This document shows, piece by piece, positions 16,812 through 26,735 of a DNA stretch of 64,000 bases (within the stretch, counting starts at the first letter, position 1; every line of letters begins with the position of its first letter). The position numbers were made by a program, and so were the translations under genes. The notes under the pieces were generated by a model. It had not been told where the DNA came from. It saw only the letters and a program-made list of their open reading frames with translations, and did no database searches. The DNA is taken from NCBI RefSeq assembly GCF_003336225.1, contig NZ_QPID01000001.1, forward strand, positions 617,549-681,548, written 5' to 3'. The DNA comes from Corallincola holothuriorum (GTDB lineage Bacteria > Pseudomonadota > Gammaproteobacteria > Enterobacterales > Neiellaceae).

Positions 16812-18260
16812 TTAGATCACAAACAGCTCACAGAACAGGTTGACAGGTGTTGCTTCGAGCGCATTTTGATCCAAACAGAGGGACTCGATTTTGTCGCACC
16901 GCCCTTGTGGGAAGCGGGTTGCGAGGTTTTTTCGGAACTTAGATTCAAGCACCGGGATCCCCTCCTCCCGACGCCGACGATGGCCAATCGGATATTCTAC
17001 TTCGATCTTTTCTGAGCAACTGCCGTCGTCATAAAACACTTGTACCGCGTTGGCGATCGATCGTTTTTCAGGATCGTGGTAGTCGCTGCTATATGCAGGA
17101 TCTTCAACAATCTCCATCTTCTCTCGTAACTCATCTATCAATGGATTAGCTCGATGAAAGCTATCTTCATAATGCTCTGCTACCAGATCACCGTACATCA
17201 AGGGCACCGCCGTCATATATTGCAAGCAGTGATCTCGGTCTGCTGGATTAGCAAGTTCCCCCTGCTTGGAGATAATGCGAATAGCCGATTCATGGGTGGT
17301 GATTACAATTTTTTCGATGGCGTGGAGGCGCTCTTTGACTTGCGGGTGCAATAATACCGCCGCCTCGCATGCTGTTTGCGAGTGGAATTCCGCTGGGAAA
17401 GAGATTTTGAACAGCACATTTTCCATCACATAGCAGCCATAGGGGCGCTGCATCTTGAATGATTTGCCCTTAAAAGCAACATCATAAAAACCCCAGCCTG
17501 GTGCCGTAAGCACACCGGGAATCCCCATCTCACCGCGCATCACAATATCGACCAGCTTTACCGCCCTGGAGGTGGCATCGCCCGCCGCCCAAGATTTGCG
17601 AGAACCGGCATTAGGAGCATGGCGATAGGTACGTAATGATTGCCCATCCACCCACGCATGGGACAATGCGGCCAGGATCTGCTCTCTATCGGCACCATGA
17701 AGTTTGGCAACCACAGCGGTCGAAGCCACTTTCACTAACACCACATGATCAAGGCCGACACGATTGAATGAGTTTTCCAACGCCAACCCACCTTGGATCT
17801 CGTGGGCCATGATCATCGCTTCTAACACATCACGCATCACTAATGGCGCCATACCTGAAGCTACCCGCTTCTGCGACAGATAATCAGAAACGGCTAGGAT
17901 CGCACCTAAATTGTCTGACGGGTGTCCCCACTCTGCTGCCAACCAAGTGTCATTAAAATCCAGCCAGCGCACGATACAGCCGATGTCCCAGGCCGCCTTT
18001 ACAGGGTCAAGTCTTAACTGGGTGCCGGGTACGCGTGCGCCATTGGGAACATGGGTACCTTCGACTATCGGCCCCAGATGCTTGGTGCACTCAGGAAAAC
18101 GCAACGCTAGCAGGCCACAGCCCAGCGTATCAATGAGACAGTTCCGTGCGGTTTGCCATGCTTCGTCACTGTCTACCTGATAGTTCAGTACGTAATCAGC
18201 GATCTCCTGCAAAATGTCGTCGTAAGGAGGACGTTCATTTAACTCTACATTCGCGCTCAT
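16812..18260 (-). CDS. prpD: 2-methylcitrate dehydratase PrpD
   Basis: A 482-aa PrpD of the MmgE/PrpD family, which dehydrates 2-methylcitrate to 2-methylaconitate in propionyl-CoA oxidation. Marks include [40 protein letters not shown] and [20 protein letters not shown], then the lid-region [20 protein letters not shown]. Start has AGGAAG before ATG. It is the last gene of the prp operon, 50 bp after prpC. The operon uses PrpD rather than the AcnD-PrpF pair seen in many relatives. Confidence 0.95.
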   Translation of the reverse strand: MSANVELNERPPYDDILQEIADYVLNYQVDSDEAWQTARNCLIDTLGCGLLALRFPECTKHLGPIVEGTHVPNGARVPGTQLRLDPVKAAWDIGCIVRWLDFNDTWLAAEWGHPSDNLGAILAVSDYLSQKRVASGMAPLVMRDVLEAMIMAHEIQGGLALENSFNRVGLDHVVLVKVASTAVVAKLHGADREQILAALSHAWVDGQSLRTYRHAPNAGSRKSWAAGDATSRAVKLVDIVMRGEMGIPGVLTAPGWGFYDVAFKGKSFKMQRPYGCYVMENVLFKISFPAEFHSQTACEAAVLLHPQVKERLHAIEKIVITTHESAIRIISKQGELANPADRDHCLQYMTAVPLMYGDLVAEHYEDSFHRANPLIDELREKMEIVEDPAYSSDYHDPEKRSIANAVQVFYDDGSCSEKIEVEYPIGHRRRREEGIPVLESKFRKNLATRFPQGRCDKIESLCLDQNALEATPVNLFCELFVI

Positions 18261-18310
18261 CAGAATCTTCCTATTGCTATTCTTATCTATTATTCAGATG
18301 CGTAACCACA

Positions 18311-19444
18311 CTATTTGGCTACGCGTTGTTCAATCGCTACGTAAGCGCGCGGCTCAGGCCCCACATAATCGGCACTTGGACGAATAATTCGATTGTCCGC
18401 CCGCTGCTCCTTCACATGCGCTGCCCAGCCTGTAACGCGGGACATAACAAAGATCGGGGTAAACAGTTTGGTTGGGATGCCCAGATAGTGATACGCCGAA
18501 GCATGAAAGAAATCCGCATTGGGAAATAGCTCTTTTTCCCGCCACATCACCTGCTCACAACGCTCTGACACTTGATAAAGCAACGGCGAATCAGCCTCTT
18601 CAGCGAGTCGTTTAGACCACGCCTTGATGATCCCATTGCGCGGATCTGAGGTGCGATATACCGCGTGCCCAAAGCCCATCACTTTGTCTTTGTTAGCAAG
18701 CTTTTCCAGCAACAGTTGTTCAGCGTGTTCAGGGCTATCCATCTGCTGGATCAATGCCATCGCTGCTTCATTTGCACCACCATGAAGTGGCCCGCGTAAA
18801 CTGCCGATGGCGGCGGTAATACAGGAGTGCATATCAGACAAAGTGGAGGCACAAACTCGCGCAGTAAAGGTCGATGCATTAAATTCATGTTCGGCATACA
18901 GCACTAACGACGCATGCATCACAGATTGATGCAACGCACTCGGCTTCTCTCCGTGGAGCATGTGTAGGAAGTGGCCGCCGACAGAATCATCATCGGTCGC
19001 TGTTTCGATGCGCTTATCGTGATGGGAATATTGATACCAGTAACAGATGATCGCAGGTAGCAGCGCGATCAGACGTTCAATCACTTGGTCTTGTTCAGCA
19101 AATGTCTGTTCCGTTTCCAGGTTACCAAGTAGCGAACAACCGGTCCGCATCACATCCATGGGATGCGCAGTCGCGGGGATCCGTTCTAACACCTCTTTCA
19201 AGGCCAAAGGAAGCCGCCTATGGTGACGTAAGCGTGCGTTAAACTCTTCCAACTGTGTCAGCGACGGTAATTCACCGTAAACGAGCAGATAAGCGACCTC
19301 TTCAAAGCTCGCATGCGCCGCCAAGTCAGCAATGTCATAACCACAATATGTCAGGCCAGAGCCCGATTGGCCAACGGTGCAGAGCGCAGTTTTACCAGCC
19401 ACCTGACCACGCAGCCCTGCGCCACCCAGTACTTTTTGTACCAT
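18311..19444 (-). CDS. prpC: 2-methylcitrate synthase PrpC
   Basis: A 377-aa citrate-synthase-fold enzyme that condenses propionyl-CoA with oxaloacetate. The N-terminus GGAGLRGQVAGKTALCTVG and SGSGLTYCGYDIADLA is diagnostic of PrpC. The catalytic His and Asp motifs are GPLHGGANEAAM, GFGHAVYRTSDPR and the late RPSADYVGP. I chose the ATG at 19444, eight bases after GGAGG. An upstream ATG would add 17 residues not found in the family. Confidence 0.95.
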   Translation of the reverse strand: MVQKVLGGAGLRGQVAGKTALCTVGQSGSGLTYCGYDIADLAAHASFEEVAYLLVYGELPSLTQLEEFNARLRHHRRLPLALKEVLERIPATAHPMDVMRTGCSLLGNLETEQTFAEQDQVIERLIALLPAIICYWYQYSHHDKRIETATDDDSVGGHFLHMLHGEKPSALHQSVMHASLVLYAEHEFNASTFTARVCASTLSDMHSCITAAIGSLRGPLHGGANEAAMALIQQMDSPEHAEQLLLEKLANKDKVMGFGHAVYRTSDPRNGIIKAWSKRLAEEADSPLLYQVSERCEQVMWREKELFPNADFFHASAYHYLGIPTKLFTPIFVMSRVTGWAAHVKEQRADNRIIRPSADYVGPEPRAYVAIEQRVAK

Positions 19445-19563
19445 GATCCGATCCTCCATAAACTTGTTTGTGATGGTGCGATACGTGCCGCCCATCGATT
19501 TTTATCTGTTATGGAAGTCACTGTATGTAGGGTACAGCGACCTATATAGCTTCGATGTTAGAG

Positions 19564-20442
19564 TTAGTTGTTATCCTCGCTGTACAGCGCATCCAAACGC
19601 TGCTCAAAACTGTGATAGTTGAGAAACTGATAGAGTTCCTCCCGTGTTTGCATTTGTGGCACCAGATCACATTGATCGCCATCGCTTTTAAGGGTTTGAT
19701 ACACCTTCAATGCGGCAGCATTCATCGCCCGGAATGCGCTGAGCGGATACAGCACCATGCCCACACCAGACTGTGCTAACTGTGGCAAAGTAAACAATGG
19801 TGTTTGGCCAAACTCGGTCATATTCGCCAAAATAGGGACATTCAATGCGTTGGCAAATGCAGCATAGTCGTCCAACGTATGCACTGCCTCCGCAAAAATG
19901 CCATCGGCACCCGCCTCAACACAGGCCTGGGCACGCTCAATCGCCGCTTCAAGCCCCTGCTGGGCAAACGCATCGGTACGCGCCATGATAAAGAACTGTG
20001 GATCGTGACGAGCGTCTACCGCCGCAGCAATGCGATCAACCATCTCCTGCTGACTCACGATCTGTTTATTAGGTCGATGACCACAGCGCTTCTGTTGCAC
20101 CTGATCCTCTATATGAACAGCGGCCACCCCGGCACGTTCCATCTCCTTTATCGTGCGGGCAATGTTAAACGCACCACCCCATCCGGTATCAATATCCACC
20201 AGTAAGGGCAGATCTGAGGCAGCCGTGATGCGTCTAGCATCGGTCAATACATCATCCAGGCTGGTCATTCCCAGATCGGGTAAACCATAAGAGGCATTGG
20301 CCACCCCTGCCCCGGACAAGTACAACGCCTGATGACCAGACTGCTCAGCCATCATGGCGCAATAGGCATTGATGGCACCGACCACTTGCAGCGGTGTTTC
20401 GCTATTTAGGGCACTGCGAAATCGTGCTCCGGCTGAACTCAT
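19564..20442 (-). CDS. prpB: Methylisocitrate lyase PrpB
   Basis: A 292-aa lyase splitting 2-methylisocitrate into pyruvate and succinate. The catalytic loop [12 protein letters not shown] contains the active Cys. Metal-binding [25 protein letters not shown] and the C-terminal [13 protein letters not shown] match PrpB of the isocitrate lyase superfamily. It overlaps the regulator gene by 4 bp and is followed by prpC after about 120 bp. Confidence 0.96.
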   Translation of the reverse strand: MSSAGARFRSALNSETPLQVVGAINAYCAMMAEQSGHQALYLSGAGVANASYGLPDLGMTSLDDVLTDARRITAASDLPLLVDIDTGWGGAFNIARTIKEMERAGVAAVHIEDQVQQKRCGHRPNKQIVSQQEMVDRIAAAVDARHDPQFFIMARTDAFAQQGLEAAIERAQACVEAGADGIFAEAVHTLDDYAAFANALNVPILANMTEFGQTPLFTLPQLAQSGVGMVLYPLSAFRAMNAAALKVYQTLKSDGDQCDLVPQMQTREELYQFLNYHSFEQRLDALYSEDNN

Positions 20443-21182
20443 AGTTTGGTTTCCTTTTGATCGGGCGCTTTGGCAGTGCTTGCAGGCGTCAGCTCTGTGT
20501 CATCAACATCTGACATATCTTCTGCAAGGGTGCGTTCAATATTACGGCGAGCGGTTTGAATATGGCGCTGCATTAAGAGAGCGGCGAGTTCTCCGTCTCT
20601 GGCAAGCAAAGCTTCATAGATACGTTGATGCTCGGCCAACGCTTGTTGCGGCCGTGAATGACGGTGACTGCCAGTGTAACGGTAGCGACGAACTAGCTGA
20701 TAGAGCTCGTCACAGAGCAAATTAATCAGGCTTTGATTACCGCTGCCTTGGATAATGCAGTAGTGGAAATCGAGATCACCTTGTTGGTTGAAGTAGCGCT
20801 TACCCTCTTGTGCGTCGATATACTCAGCGTGTTGAGTAAGCAGCTCACCTAAATCTGTTAGCGCCTGGTCACTCATCTGGCGAGCAGCTAAGCGACACGC
20901 TAAAGCTTCCAAACTTTCACGAATAAGGTAAATTTCTGCCAGCTCTTTTAGATCTAAATCGACCACCTGTGCGCCCACATGGGGGATTTTTCGCACTAGC
21001 TTACGCCCCTCCAGTCGATTTAACGCTTCTCGTAACGGGCCACGACTGATGCCATAGGTAGCTGATAGTTCAGCCTCCTTCAGCTTACTGCCAGGCGCAA
21101 TTTCACCCTTGACGATCGCTTCCTGCAAGCGGAAGAAAGCATCATTATTTCGGGTTTGCGAATCTGCAACTATTGTTGACAA
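20439..21182 (-). CDS. prpR: GntR/FadR-type transcriptional regulator of the prp operon
   Basis: A 247-aa regulator with an N-terminal winged helix-turn-helix ([31 protein letters not shown]) and a C-terminal FCD ligand domain ([33 protein letters not shown]). It is the first gene of the prp operon and overlaps prpB, so it is the likely local repressor, sensing a methylcitrate-cycle intermediate. The only plausible start is TTG at 21180-21182, inside an operator-like palindrome. The symbol is given by context; this is a GntR type, not the sigma54-type PrpR of E. coli. Confidence 0.88.
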   Translation of the reverse strand: MSTIVADSQTRNNDAFFRLQEAIVKGEIAPGSKLKEAELSATYGISRGPLREALNRLEGRKLVRKIPHVGAQVVDLDLKELAEIYLIRESLEALACRLAARQMSDQALTDLGELLTQHAEYIDAQEGKRYFNQQGDLDFHYCIIQGSGNQSLINLLCDELYQLVRRYRYTGSHRHSRPQQALAEHQRIYEALLARDGELAALLMQRHIQTARRNIERTLAEDMSDVDDTELTPASTAKAPDQKETKL

Positions 21183-21183
21183 T
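21172..21183. promoter_or_regulatory. Putative GntR operator 1 (overlaps regulator start codon)
   Basis: The bases ATTGTTGACAAT form an imperfect palindrome equal, on the other strand, to the copy at 21235-21246. It covers the TTG start codon of the regulator gene, which suggests autorepression at transcription or initiation. Confidence 0.7.
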
Positions 21184-21234
21184 ATAAAAGTCCACGCAGG
21201 ATATATATCTATAAAATAGCGATATCAAACAGAC

Positions 21235-21246
21235 ATTGTCAACAAT
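21235..21246. promoter_or_regulatory. Putative GntR operator 2
   Basis: ATTGTCAACAAT, 63 bases from the first copy and in inverted orientation to it, upstream of the prp operon. An AT-rich promoter-like stretch (ATATATATCTATAAAAT) lies between the two copies. Confidence 0.7.
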
Positions 21247-21255
21247 GCGTCGTGA

Positions 21256-21624
21256 TTAGCGGTTGTCGTTATCAGGCAGTTTTTGGTAGATAGAACAGAT
21301 CAGGCAGGAGCTTTGCACAAAGTGGTCAACCGTATTGCGGTAGGCACGAATATGATACGGAGAGGGACCCATCTTCTGCTCAGCAAATTTTAAATACAGC
21401 AGGTCGAAGCCGTTTACGTTTAGATCATGCCAATCTGAAGCATCTATGGCAGTGACTAGGTGATTCTGAACATCCTTATAGCTGCTATAACCCCAACTTT
21501 GAGCAACGGCTTCCCTTAGTTTACTTAAGTGGTATTTCGGTTGGTCTAAATGAATATATTGTTCACATAATACGTGGGAAAAACGCGATACAACTTCTGA
21601 ATAGCTAAGGCGAAACTTCGTCAT
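21256..21624 (-). CDS. Hypothetical protein
   Basis: A 122-aa soluble protein not assigned to a family. It is rich in Tyr and His and has two nearby cysteines near the end (SSCLICSIYQ). The helical N-terminal part (FRLSYSEVVSRFSHVLCEQY) and the SWGYSSYKDVQNHL motif resemble small plasmid or phage-type adaptor proteins only in general style. Start is good (CGGAG then six bases then ATG). It precedes the prp operon on the same strand, but operators between them suggest separate control. Confidence 0.65.
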   Translation of the reverse strand: MTKFRLSYSEVVSRFSHVLCEQYIHLDQPKYHLSKLREAVAQSWGYSSYKDVQNHLVTAIDASDWHDLNVNGFDLLYLKFAEQKMGPSPYHIRAYRNTVDHFVQSSCLICSIYQKLPDNDNR

Positions 21625-22028
21625 ATGATGCTCCGAAAACGAAAATTCTCATTGAGAGCGCTCCCCTGTTCGGGAGCCGGAACTCAACAAATTCAATTAC
21701 GTTTTGTGCACCTATCACAAGGTAAACAAGAAATACCATTGTGAATACAGCAGGTTACAAACTAAAGGCATCTCTAATTTAAACACCTGGAACTAAGCAT
21801 AGCTAAGAAATGGACAGCAATACCTTTTAAATTGTAATAAAAATAAAATATTTTCGAATGTTCATGTCGCCGAATAGCGCTCCGACCTCTCTTTATAGGT
21901 AGATCTATCGGTGTTTGAGCACATATAAAGCAGTTTCGGCATCAGGACTGACCAGTACAAACAGCAATGTTGCACTGATCATTCGTTGTAAGCGGCATAA
22001 TCACAACAAATCGCTCGTCAAGCCAACA
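21625..22028. other. Intergenic region, nothing recognised
   Basis: About 400 AT-rich bases. A GCTCCC...GGGAGC inverted pair lies near 21660-21677. No RNA gene, promoter consensus or open frame could be supported. Confidence 0.4.
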
Positions 22029-22430
22029 TCAGGACTCTAACCATACCTCTCTAGCCCACTGCCAAATATCCTGCCAGCTGCCTTCAGTCAGCTCACCGTC
22101 CACCCAATGAACGACTTCCCCCTCCGGCGTCATACAATAATAGGTACCACTATCAGCACAAATTACTATCAGGTGGCGCTCTACCCCTTCTGACCATGCG
22201 GTCGCGGTGACCTCTGGTAAGTGGGTGTGCAGATAGGGATCAGAAGCGGTGACTGGCTCAATGCTGCCATACACGACATCACTGACCTCCTTTAGGAAGG
22301 TTTTCAGATCGCGAGGCATAGGTAGCAGGATCTCTTCCTCAATCACCACAAGATCATCGTCATCCGGCAGTTCAACGGGAACCGGCACGGACAGGCTGAC
22401 TTCGCGCAGGCGTTCTATGGTTTCTTGCAT
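22029..22430 (-). CDS. SMI1/KNR4 (SUKH) family protein
   Basis: A 133-aa protein with the SUKH fold, commonly seen as immunity proteins or loose adaptors. The pattern PVPVELPDDDDLVVIEEEI, ILLPMPRDLKTFLKEVSDVV and the C-terminal YYCMTPEGEVVHWVDGEL is typical of SMI1/KNR4. No toxin gene is next to it, so it could be an orphan immunity gene or a household member. Start has AGGTAGAGCA before ATG. Confidence 0.8.
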   Translation of the reverse strand: MQETIERLREVSLSVPVPVELPDDDDLVVIEEEILLPMPRDLKTFLKEVSDVVYGSIEPVTASDPYLHTHLPEVTATAWSEGVERHLIVICADSGTYYCMTPEGEVVHWVDGELTEGSWQDIWQWAREVWLES

Positions 22431-22886
22431 TGCTCTACCTTTTTGTCATTCCCATCACTGACAACATGAGATGGGGTATGAACTGTGATTAACAAAGATT
22501 GTTAGTTCTATGGATAAAAACTTATGCCGGCGATTTTGGAGGGCAAGTGCCGAAGAATCAAGTCAGTATGACAAAGAGACACTGACTTGGAGTGGTGACG
22601 CGAGTTATCGAAGAGAGCATTTAGCTCTGGGTGAGATCATTAAGCTGACGTTGATAGTATTCAGGCACCGCTTCGGCCTTCTGCAAAAGGTAGATATTAT
22701 CTACCTTGGTTCTGCAAAAAGCTGCGAACGTCGCGATACTAATACCGTAAAAGCGTAGTAAACGAAAAAATGCACGGCCATTCATAAATCACCTGTTCTA
22801 ACGAGTGTGGGGCGAACCCACATTGAATGCGCGAAGCATTCAAACAAACGCAGATGACAAAACGATGACCGAATTAATAGTTATCG
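22431..22886. other. Intergenic region with paired UUCG hairpins
   Basis: About 455 bases. A palindrome AAGGTAGATATTATCTACCTT lies near 22686-22706. Two adjacent hairpins (22806-22822 and 22824-22842) follow the aminotransferase stop. An 82-aa plus-strand frame at 22510-22758 has no family resemblance or ribosome-binding site and was not called. Confidence 0.45.
22806..22842 (-). terminator. Two adjacent stem-loops after aminotransferase gene
   Basis: Read on the minus strand, TGAATGC-TTCGC-GCATTCA is followed by TGTGGG-TTCGC-CCCACA. Both loops contain UUCG, which makes stable RNA hairpins. They lie about 45 bases beyond the stop codon at 22887. There is no U tract, so they may protect the 3' end rather than terminate. 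Confidence 0.5.
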
Positions 22887-24077
22887 TTATTTTTGCAAAC
22901 GTTTTTCCAGCTCGGCAACACCTGCGGGTAGATCGACATTGACCCCTAACTCTTTCACGCTAGAGCCTAGGGCATGTACCGTTCTAAACAGGTGATGAGT
23001 ACGGCACTGCTCCCCCATCTGGCCAATACGAATAATATTGGGTCCAAACGAGCCCGATATCTCCACCCGATGTTTAGCTGACATTAATGCCAGAATCTCA
23101 GGCCCGGTGGTGCCGTTTGGTACGTTGATACCTACCACGGAATTCAGTCGGCTGTCAGGCTCGACATACAGGCTCATACCTAACGCTTCAATCGCCCCCT
23201 GCAGTGCCAAAGAACAGCGCTCATGGCGCTCGAAACGCCCCTGCAAAGTTTCGCTGCAGATCAGGCGTAACGCTTCATGCATAGCCAAAATACCCGACAC
23301 AGGTGCCGTGTAGTGATAGGATTTTTTGTACCAAAACTGATCCGCCAACCGGGCATCTAAACACCAATGCCGTAGCGTATCTTTACGTGATTCGATCAGC
23401 GACCAAGCTTGTTCAGAAAACGCCACCAAAGACACACCAGGAATAGAGGACAAACCTTTTTGGCCGCCGGTAATTACTGCATCAACGCCCCACTCATCCA
23501 TCGCCAGTGGCATGGTGCTCAAGGTACATACTGCATCCGTTATCACCAAACAGTCATGGGCTTTGGCTAACTTACAAATGGCCGGCAAGTGACGGTTGTA
23601 GACCGTATTAGAGGTCTCCCCCTGTACTATGGTCAAGACCTTAGGTTTATGTTGTGCGATCAGTTGTGCAACCTGTTCTACATCAGCACAAAAACCATCT
23701 TCTACCTCAAAGCGGATCACCTTGGCTTCGGTACGCTCTGCCATTTCAGACAAACGGTGACTAAAAAAGCCGTTGCAAATGCTCAGGACGGTATCGCCAG
23801 GAGCAACCAGATTCACCACGGCCATTTCCATCGCTGCAGAGCCTGGGCCTGCCACCCCTAAAATATGCCGGGATTCGGTTTGAAAAACATAACGCGACAT
23901 CGACTTAACCTGCTCGATGATCTGCGACATGGTGTCACCCAGATGATTGATCACAATGGAATTTGCCGCCGCTACCCGGGCAGGAATAGGCACAGGGCCC
24001 GCTCCCATCATCAACAGCGGCTCTTCAGGCAAAATATTATCCAGTGACACAATATCGGTAGGCGCTTTTACAAACAC
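22887..24077 (-). CDS. Class V aminotransferase (alanine/serine--glyoxylate type)
   Basis: A 396-aa PLP enzyme of fold type I, class V. Marks are LLMMGAGPVPIPARV at the N-terminus, GVAGPGSAAMEMAVVNLV, the PLP-binding TDAVCTLSTMPLAMDEWGVD and the Schiff-base lysine in VITGGQKGLSSIPGVS. It resembles alanine--glyoxylate and serine--pyruvate aminotransferases. The start is GTG, six bases after AAGGA. It stands alone between terminator-like hairpins. The exact amino donor is uncertain. Confidence 0.85.
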   Translation of the reverse strand: MFVKAPTDIVSLDNILPEEPLLMMGAGPVPIPARVAAANSIVINHLGDTMSQIIEQVKSMSRYVFQTESRHILGVAGPGSAAMEMAVVNLVAPGDTVLSICNGFFSHRLSEMAERTEAKVIRFEVEDGFCADVEQVAQLIAQHKPKVLTIVQGETSNTVYNRHLPAICKLAKAHDCLVITDAVCTLSTMPLAMDEWGVDAVITGGQKGLSSIPGVSLVAFSEQAWSLIESRKDTLRHWCLDARLADQFWYKKSYHYTAPVSGILAMHEALRLICSETLQGRFERHERCSLALQGAIEALGMSLYVEPDSRLNSVVGINVPNGTTGPEILALMSAKHRVEISGSFGPNIIRIGQMGEQCRTHHLFRTVHALGSSVKELGVNVDLPAGVAELEKRLQK

Positions 24078-24317
24078 TTGATTTCCTTAATCTGTCCAAC
24101 CCAAAACTCAGGCCGTATCAGTTTTCTCTGCAGTAAATTTAGCCGCCTATCATATCTGGGTTTTGTAGCAATGAGTAAACAAAAAATTACGTTTTACGCT
24201 GAATGAATTTAATCGAAGAAGTTGCGAATGGGATCTTTATTAATGTAGGGCTCTGCGATGGTAAGAGTGGTGAGAGAAACCATCGCTCCCTCACCCTTGG
24301 CATGGCTTCGTCAGCAA

Positions 24318-24878
24318 TTAGATAGCGCCATGAACCTCTTTCTTAGCTGATGTAGCATTGGCTAGCATCTCATCCAGTGAGAGTTGTGCAAATCTCGGCG
24401 CGTAATCTTTCAACTCGCCGAACACTTTCAATACTTTGTCGGCCGCTTTAAGCCCTTTGAAGTCACTCTTTTCTAACCGCAACTCTTCCGTAAGCTGAGC
24501 CCACACCATGGCATCCCACGGTAGTAGATAGCCACTAATGCCATTGATCACCGTCTTCGCTTCACAATGGGCATTGGGCGCCAACAAAAAGATAAACGCG
24601 TCATCAGCAAAGTCCTGACCATAGCGCTCAAGCAGCAAGCTGATATCTGCGATATCGTCGAAGCCGCCAACGATCATTTTTAGCTTTTCTCCCTCTGCTA
24701 GTAATATTGCATCGCGAAGCAACTTCACTGGTGCTTTGCGACGACCTGAATCATCGGCGATTTCACCATCAATCAGCACCAACTCACCACGATAGGCATG
24801 CAGACCAGCCTGACTTGTTTCCGCCTTAAAGTTGGTGGTAAATAACGCCCCTTGCGCTTCATAGCTATCCAACAGCAT
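24318..24878 (-). CDS. Hypothetical protein, 186 aa
   Basis: A soluble acidic protein that I do not recognise. It starts MLLDSYEAQGALFTTNF and contains VKLLRDAILLAEGEKLKMIV and FIFLLAPNAHCEAKTVI. A C-terminal helical segment ends before KKEVHGAI. No signal peptide, membrane segment or catalytic motif is seen. The start is secure (AGGAG eight bases before ATG). It is monocistronic, with a GCGATGGT...ACCATCGC hairpin at 24245-24276 beyond its end. Confidence 0.7.
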   Translation of the reverse strand: MLLDSYEAQGALFTTNFKAETSQAGLHAYRGELVLIDGEIADDSGRRKAPVKLLRDAILLAEGEKLKMIVGGFDDIADISLLLERYGQDFADDAFIFLLAPNAHCEAKTVINGISGYLLPWDAMVWAQLTEELRLEKSDFKGLKAADKVLKVFGELKDYAPRFAQLSLDEMLANATSAKKEVHGAI

Positions 24879-25385
24879 GATTTAACTCCTAAAATATTAA
24901 AGTGATACCACTGCTATATCAGCAAGAAACAAACCATCTACCCGCCGTAGTCAGTTTTAGTAATTAGGCTAAATTTCAACATGTTGCGTGACAACAAGAT
25001 CAATTACCTATTGTTGGATTTGACACAACACACGCGGAATTTGGCTGATTTACTGCAAATTGTTGGCCGTCCAGCTAAACAACCCAACCCCTAACCCGCT
25101 GGCGGGACTATGTAGATTAACGGTGTGGCTCGACGCCGTAGTGGCATCAATATTGATAGAGGAACTGATAGGAACCGATAGGAACTGATAGGAATTGATA
25201 GAAGCTGAGAGTAATTCAAAGAGATTAATAGCAGTTTAGAGAGCTTAACAAGAGTTAGAGATGCAGTTGCCGCTAACCTGAAAGCCGCACGAAGAGAAAG
25301 ATGGGCACTGCAGTTAAAACTATTAAGGTAACAGTTCGGAACGCTAAACCGCCCTCTCCTGACAGTCAGCATAAGCAGCTAGATA
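24879..25385. other. Intergenic region with decanucleotide repeat
   Basis: About 500 bases between divergent genes. It holds the short tandem repeat at 25151-25210. A minus-strand frame at 25091-25372 is produced by that repeat and is not called. Confidence 0.45.
25151..25210. repeat. Tandem 10-bp repeat (GGAACTGATA)
   Basis: Four successive units, GGAACTGATA, GGAACCGATA, GGAACTGATA and GGAATTGATA (25161-25200), with degenerate units on both sides. Spacing of one helical turn puts every unit on the same DNA face. Confidence 0.85.
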
Positions 25386-25688
25386 ATGACAACAGACAGC
25401 AACACAGACGCCGCGCAAGCAACAAAAATTGCCGCACAGATACATAGCATGAGTAATATGGCCGAGCTACTGACTCTTTTTGAGATCGGCTTTAATACGA
25501 CGTTTATAGAGCGTCACGGCAAAGAGGTTTATAAGCGCTTTAATGGCCACGTATTACAACAGCAACCGGCTGATTGGTTTGATTATCGTCGTTGCCTCAA
25601 GCGTGCTTATTGCCATATTCAACGCGACTATATGCGCTTAGAAGGGCGTGCCACCTGCCATGGGTGCACCTCGTGCGATCGTCGTTAA
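25386..25688 (+). CDS. NifW-like small protein
   Basis: A 100-aa protein whose middle part (LLTLFEIGFNTTF, EVYKRFNGHVL, then CLKRAYCHIQRDY) resembles the NifW nitrogenase-protective family, found also in bacteria without nitrogenase. It ends in a Cys-rich tail (CHGCTSCDRR) that could bind a metal. The ribosome-binding site is weak. It lies about 195 bp before phhA on the same strand. The family call is tentative. Confidence 0.5.
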   Translation: MTTDSNTDAAQATKIAAQIHSMSNMAELLTLFEIGFNTTFIERHGKEVYKRFNGHVLQQQPADWFDYRRCLKRAYCHIQRDYMRLEGRATCHGCTSCDRR

Positions 25689-25883
25689 CAGCCCAGCCAC
25701 CAGCTAAAAGGTTAGTTAATTCAATTAAGTAACATCACAAAGTAAACAATAAAGTACGATTTGACAGCGCGGCTTTATCCCCCACAAATTGGGCGTTTGG
25801 CGTAATCACTCCTAAAGTGATGTCCAAATTATAAGCGTTGGCTGACGCCCTACGTCAGACCGAAGCAATTGAGGGGGACAGCG

Positions 25884-26672
25884 GTGAAACAGTGTCGCTA
25901 TGTATCGAAACAGGCAGACTCAGATGGCCTTATCATCTGGAGTGACGAAGAACATCAGGTATGGCATGACCTGATCACTCAGCAGCAAGCGGTGATGCCT
26001 GGGAAAGCCTGTGATGAATACCTTAAAGGCATGGAAGCGCTCGCCCTCCCCACAGATCGTATTCCACAACTGGATGAGATTAATCGTGTGCTCATTGCAA
26101 CCAGCGGCTGGCAGGTTGTGGCGGTCCCCGCACTGATCCCATTTGAGAAGTTCTTCCAGCTGCTGGCAAACAAGCAGTTTCCCGTCGCCACCTTTATCCG
26201 CAGCCGAGAAGAGTTCGCCTACTTGCAGGAGCCTGATATCTTTCACGAGATCGTCGGCCACTGTCCGTTACTCACAAATCCCGCCTTCGCCCATTTTACC
26301 CATCGCTACGGTCAGATCGGTTTGGCAGCCACCCCAGAGCAACGGGTATATCTAGCAAGGCTATATTGGTTTACCGTCGAGTTTGGCTTGGTCAACACCG
26401 ACGAAGGCTTGCGTATCTATGGCGGCGGCATTCTGTCATCACCAGGGGAAACAGAGCGTGCATTACTCTCTCCAGACCCCGAGCGCCTGCCGTTAAAAAT
26501 CCTCGACGCAATGCGCACCCCTTATCGTATTGATATCATGCAACCGGTCTATTATGTGTTGGATGATATCGACGAACTGGTCGAAATTGCTGAAATGAAC
26601 TTGATCGCTAAAGTCGACCTAGCGCAGAAACAGGGGCTATTCCCGCCGCGATTTGCCCCCGTAGCGCAGTAA
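25884..26672 (+). CDS. phhA: Phenylalanine 4-monooxygenase
   Basis: A 262-aa bacterial-type phenylalanine hydroxylase without the ACT regulatory domain. It turns phenylalanine into tyrosine using tetrahydropterin and O2. The iron ligands are the two His of DIFHEIVGHCPLL and the Glu of YWFTVEFGLV. FPVATFIRSREEFAYLQEPD is the usual pterin-side motif. I chose the GTG at 25884, seven bases after AGGGGG. A TTG at 25869 overlaps that ribosome-binding site. phhB follows after 63 bp. Confidence 0.96.
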   Translation: MKQCRYVSKQADSDGLIIWSDEEHQVWHDLITQQQAVMPGKACDEYLKGMEALALPTDRIPQLDEINRVLIATSGWQVVAVPALIPFEKFFQLLANKQFPVATFIRSREEFAYLQEPDIFHEIVGHCPLLTNPAFAHFTHRYGQIGLAATPEQRVYLARLYWFTVEFGLVNTDEGLRIYGGGILSSPGETERALLSPDPERLPLKILDAMRTPYRIDIMQPVYYVLDDIDELVEIAEMNLIAKVDLAQKQGLFPPRFAPVAQ

Positions 26673-26735
26673 ATTAAAGCAACGCGCATTCGGCGCTAAT
26701 GCTATTTGTTATCACCATTGGACACAGGAACAGCT

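Noticed and set aside
22510..22758. 82-codon plus-strand frame in an intergenic gap
   Set aside because: No ribosome-binding site, no family resemblance, and it runs through a palindrome.
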